Shown: piece by piece, positions 6,521 through 6,651 of the stretch
How the letters are laid out: every line of letters starts with the position of its first letter
How positions within the stretch are numbered: position 1 is the stretch's first letter
Assembly (NCBI GenBank): GCA_905192625.1
Contig: CAJJLI010000115.1
Span: 1 to 6,651, forward strand
Direction of reading: 5' to 3'
Origin: an uncultured Clostridium sp.
Lineage (GTDB): Bacteria; Bacillota; Clostridia; Lachnospirales; Lachnospiraceae
DNA length: 6,651 nt
Made by a program: the position numbers and the translations under genes
Notes under the pieces: generated by a model
The model's input: only the letters and a program-made list of their open reading frames with translations
What the model was told of the DNA's origin: nothing
The model's database searches: none

Positions 6521-6549
6521 TTGACAATGATGGTTTTAAGCAGTATAAT
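6521..6549 (+). promoter_or_regulatory. Consensus sigma-A promoter of rpsL
   Basis: A perfect TTGACA (6521-6526) and a perfect TATAAT (6544-6549) are separated by exactly 17 bases. Transcription should begin near 6556, giving a leader of about 65 bases before the rpsL ATG. This is the strongest promoter in the window, as expected for a ribosomal protein operon. The sigma factor that reads it is probably the product of the divergent neighbour rpoD. Confidence 0.93.
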
Positions 6550-6557
6550 CGATTCTG

Positions 6558-6574
6558 CGTGCAATAAATGCATG
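6558..6574 (+). promoter_or_regulatory. Small hairpin at the start of the rpsL leader
   Basis: CGTGCA (6558-6563) and TGCATG (6569-6574) can pair over six positions with one G-U wobble and a five-base loop. It would lie at the extreme 5' end of the predicted rpsL transcript, where hairpins can protect an mRNA. No known ribosomal-protein autoregulation motif is recognised, and the stem is short. Confidence 0.3.
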
Positions 6575-6620
6575 ATAGCAACCACGTTACACTTAATTTT
6601 TATCAGGAGGTGAAAAATTA

Positions 6621-6651
6621 ATGCCAACATTTAATCAGTTAGTAAGAAAAG
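6621..6651 (+). CDS. rpsL: Ribosomal protein S12 (N-terminal start only)
   Basis: The window ends ten codons into this gene. The residues MPTFNQLVRK match the highly conserved start of bacterial S12, the 30S subunit protein at the decoding centre. The ATG is preceded by AGGAGGTG (6605-6612) at eight bases, and by a perfect sigma-A promoter. In related bacteria rpsL opens the str operon (rpsL, rpsG, fusA, tuf), usually after rpoB and rpoC. Here it is preceded by a long non-coding region and a divergent rpoD. Downstream genes are outside the window. The identification rests on ten residues but they are very characteristic. Confidence 0.93.
   Translation, partial: MPTFNQLVRK

Overview
The window looks like chromosomal DNA from a low-GC Gram-positive anaerobe of the Clostridia, most likely Lachnospiraceae-like. 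This is inferred from the AT-rich codon use, strong GGAGG-type ribosome binding sites, near-consensus sigma-A promoters and the style of the RpoD, Ddl and PlsC proteins. No sequence search was run, so genus and species are not claimed. All recognised genes are of ordinary cellular type. I see no phage, insertion sequence, CRISPR array, tRNA or rRNA.

Left part (1-2552, plus strand): the end of a peptide ABC transporter ATPase (OppD-like) overlaps by 11 bp a second, complete ATPase (OppF-like). After 51 bases comes an M20-family amidohydrolase. These three are probably the end of one operon that imports peptides or amide conjugates and hydrolyses them in the cytoplasm. The operon ends in an 8-bp tandem repeat (GTATAAAA, five perfect copies and one imperfect) that begins inside the amidohydrolase stop region.

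Middle (2553-4793): an AT-rich spacer with weak inverted repeats leads to ddl (D-alanine:D-alanine ligase, plus strand). ddl converges on plsC (1-acyl-glycerol-3-phosphate acyltransferase, minus strand), and a strong hairpin between them can serve as a terminator for both. plsC has a long hairpin or palindrome directly before its ribosome binding site.

Right part (4794-6651): rpoD (primary sigma factor, minus strand) is followed downstream by plsC. It is separated by about 0.7 kb of very AT-rich non-coding DNA from a divergent rpsL (ribosomal protein S12), of which only the first ten codons are present. rpsL has a perfect TTGACA-17-TATAAT promoter. rpoD has an extended -10 promoter lying inside a perfect inverted repeat.

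The most notable points are of arrangement and regulation. rpoD stands without dnaG immediately upstream, rpsL stands without rpoC immediately upstream, and the two are divergent. Several candidate -10 elements sit within inverted repeats. An expandable octanucleotide repeat follows the amidohydrolase. I found no convincing evidence of an undescribed multi-gene system.
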